Of a stretch of 13,644 bases of DNA, positions 13,351 through 13,644 are shown piece by piece. This DNA is from Blautia sp. (GTDB lineage: Bacteria; Bacillota; Clostridia; Lachnospirales; Lachnospiraceae). The stretch spans positions 1 through 13,644 of the forward strand of contig JAFOJB010000172.1 of NCBI GenBank assembly GCA_017420455.1, written 5' to 3'. Made by a program: the position numbers and the translations under genes. The notes under the pieces are model-generated. The model worked only from the letters and a program-made list of their open reading frames with translations. It ran no database searches and was not told where the DNA came from. Numbering within the stretch: the first letter of the stretch is position 1; each line of letters starts with the position of its first letter.

Positions 13351-13644
13351 ATGGATAGAAATAAAATGTCATATAAGGTCAGTCAGTTTTTGATGTTCGG
13401 CGGCGTCGCGACTTTGCTCTTCATCGGTGTCGTGGTTCTTCCGTTTATCTATGGCTTATACCTTACCTTTACCAGCTGGGACGGCGTTTCCCGTTCCAAA
13501 CCCTTTGTCGGCGTTGCAAATTATGTGGCCGCATTTGGGGATACTGCTTTCTGGCAGGCACTTGGCCGTACGGCGATCTATTCTATTTTCGCTGTTGTCC
13601 TGATTAACGTTGTAGCGTTCATCCTCGCCTATCTTGTCACCAGC
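13351..13644 (+). CDS. Carbohydrate ABC transporter permease, MalF/UgpA type (5' part only)
   Basis: The reading frame is open from ATG 13351 to the window end, giving the first 98 residues of a permease. It begins MDRNKMSYKVSQFLMFGG, then a membrane helix (about residues 13-40) leads into LPFIYGLYLTFTSWDGVS. VGVANYVAAFGDTAFWQALG and the start of a second helix follow. This layout is typical of the first membrane subunit of CUT1 sugar transporters. The EAA cytoplasmic loop lies beyond the edge. GAGGA (13339-13343) is seven bases before the ATG. It lies 83 bases after the binding-protein gene, separated by the hairpin, and would be co-transcribed with it. A MalG-type partner gene is expected next. 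Confidence 0.9.
   Translation, partial: MDRNKMSYKVSQFLMFGGVATLLFIGVVVLPFIYGLYLTFTSWDGVSRSKPFVGVANYVAAFGDTAFWQALGRTAIYSIFAVVLINVVAFILAYLVTS

Noticed and set aside
1..13644. Mobile element, CRISPR array or phage module
   Set aside because: I see no transposase, integrase, terminal inverted repeats or regularly spaced repeats anywhere in the window.

Overview
The window looks like chromosomal DNA of a gut-type Clostridia, most probably a Lachnospiraceae member. The reasons are the moderate GC content, strong AGGAGG-type ribosome binding sites, sigma-A promoters, and the gene mix: a PucR-type regulator, a URO-D-family protein, an Isf-like flavoprotein, a GH36 alpha-galactosidase, a LacI regulator and a carbohydrate ABC transporter. 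Genus cannot be fixed from the sequence alone. I see no tRNA, rRNA, CRISPR array, insertion sequence or phage gene.

Region 1 (1-4300): a minus-strand PucR-family regulator (91-1563) diverges from a three-gene plus-strand unit. That unit encodes a URO-D/corrinoid-methyltransferase-like protein (1803-2783), a 98-residue all-beta protein (2849-3145), and an Isf-like flavoprotein with a C-terminal Cys4 zinc-ribbon or rubredoxin-like module (3282-4226). It ends at a strong intrinsic terminator. The divergent intergenic region carries two palindromes placed like operators. This unit is the best candidate for an undescribed system. It looks like a small-molecule redox or group-transfer pathway under a dedicated regulator, but it has no visible corrinoid protein or reactivase inside the window.

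Region 2 (4305-8525): a long hairpin, then a near-consensus promoter, drive an intracellular GH36 alpha-galactosidase (4481-6742). Behind it lie a secreted Amidase_3-type cell wall hydrolase (6772-7767) and a PAP2-family membrane phosphatase (7831-8361). The unit ends at a 17-bp bidirectional terminator.

Region 3 (8640-11512, minus strand): a LacI-family regulator, a DMT/EamA transporter and an MscS-family channel form an apparent operon that reads towards the same bidirectional terminator.

Region 4 (11513-13644): a 504-base regulatory region contains a clear sigma-A promoter with a perfect 22-bp palindrome (core GTAACCGGTTAC) at its start site. It precedes a sugar ABC-transporter binding protein (12017-13267), an intercistronic hairpin and the first 98 codons of a MalF-type permease that runs off the right edge. 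The divergent LacI protein is the natural candidate to bind the palindrome and control sugar uptake. The binding protein has a plain signal peptide and no lipobox cysteine, which is unusual for a Gram-positive transporter.
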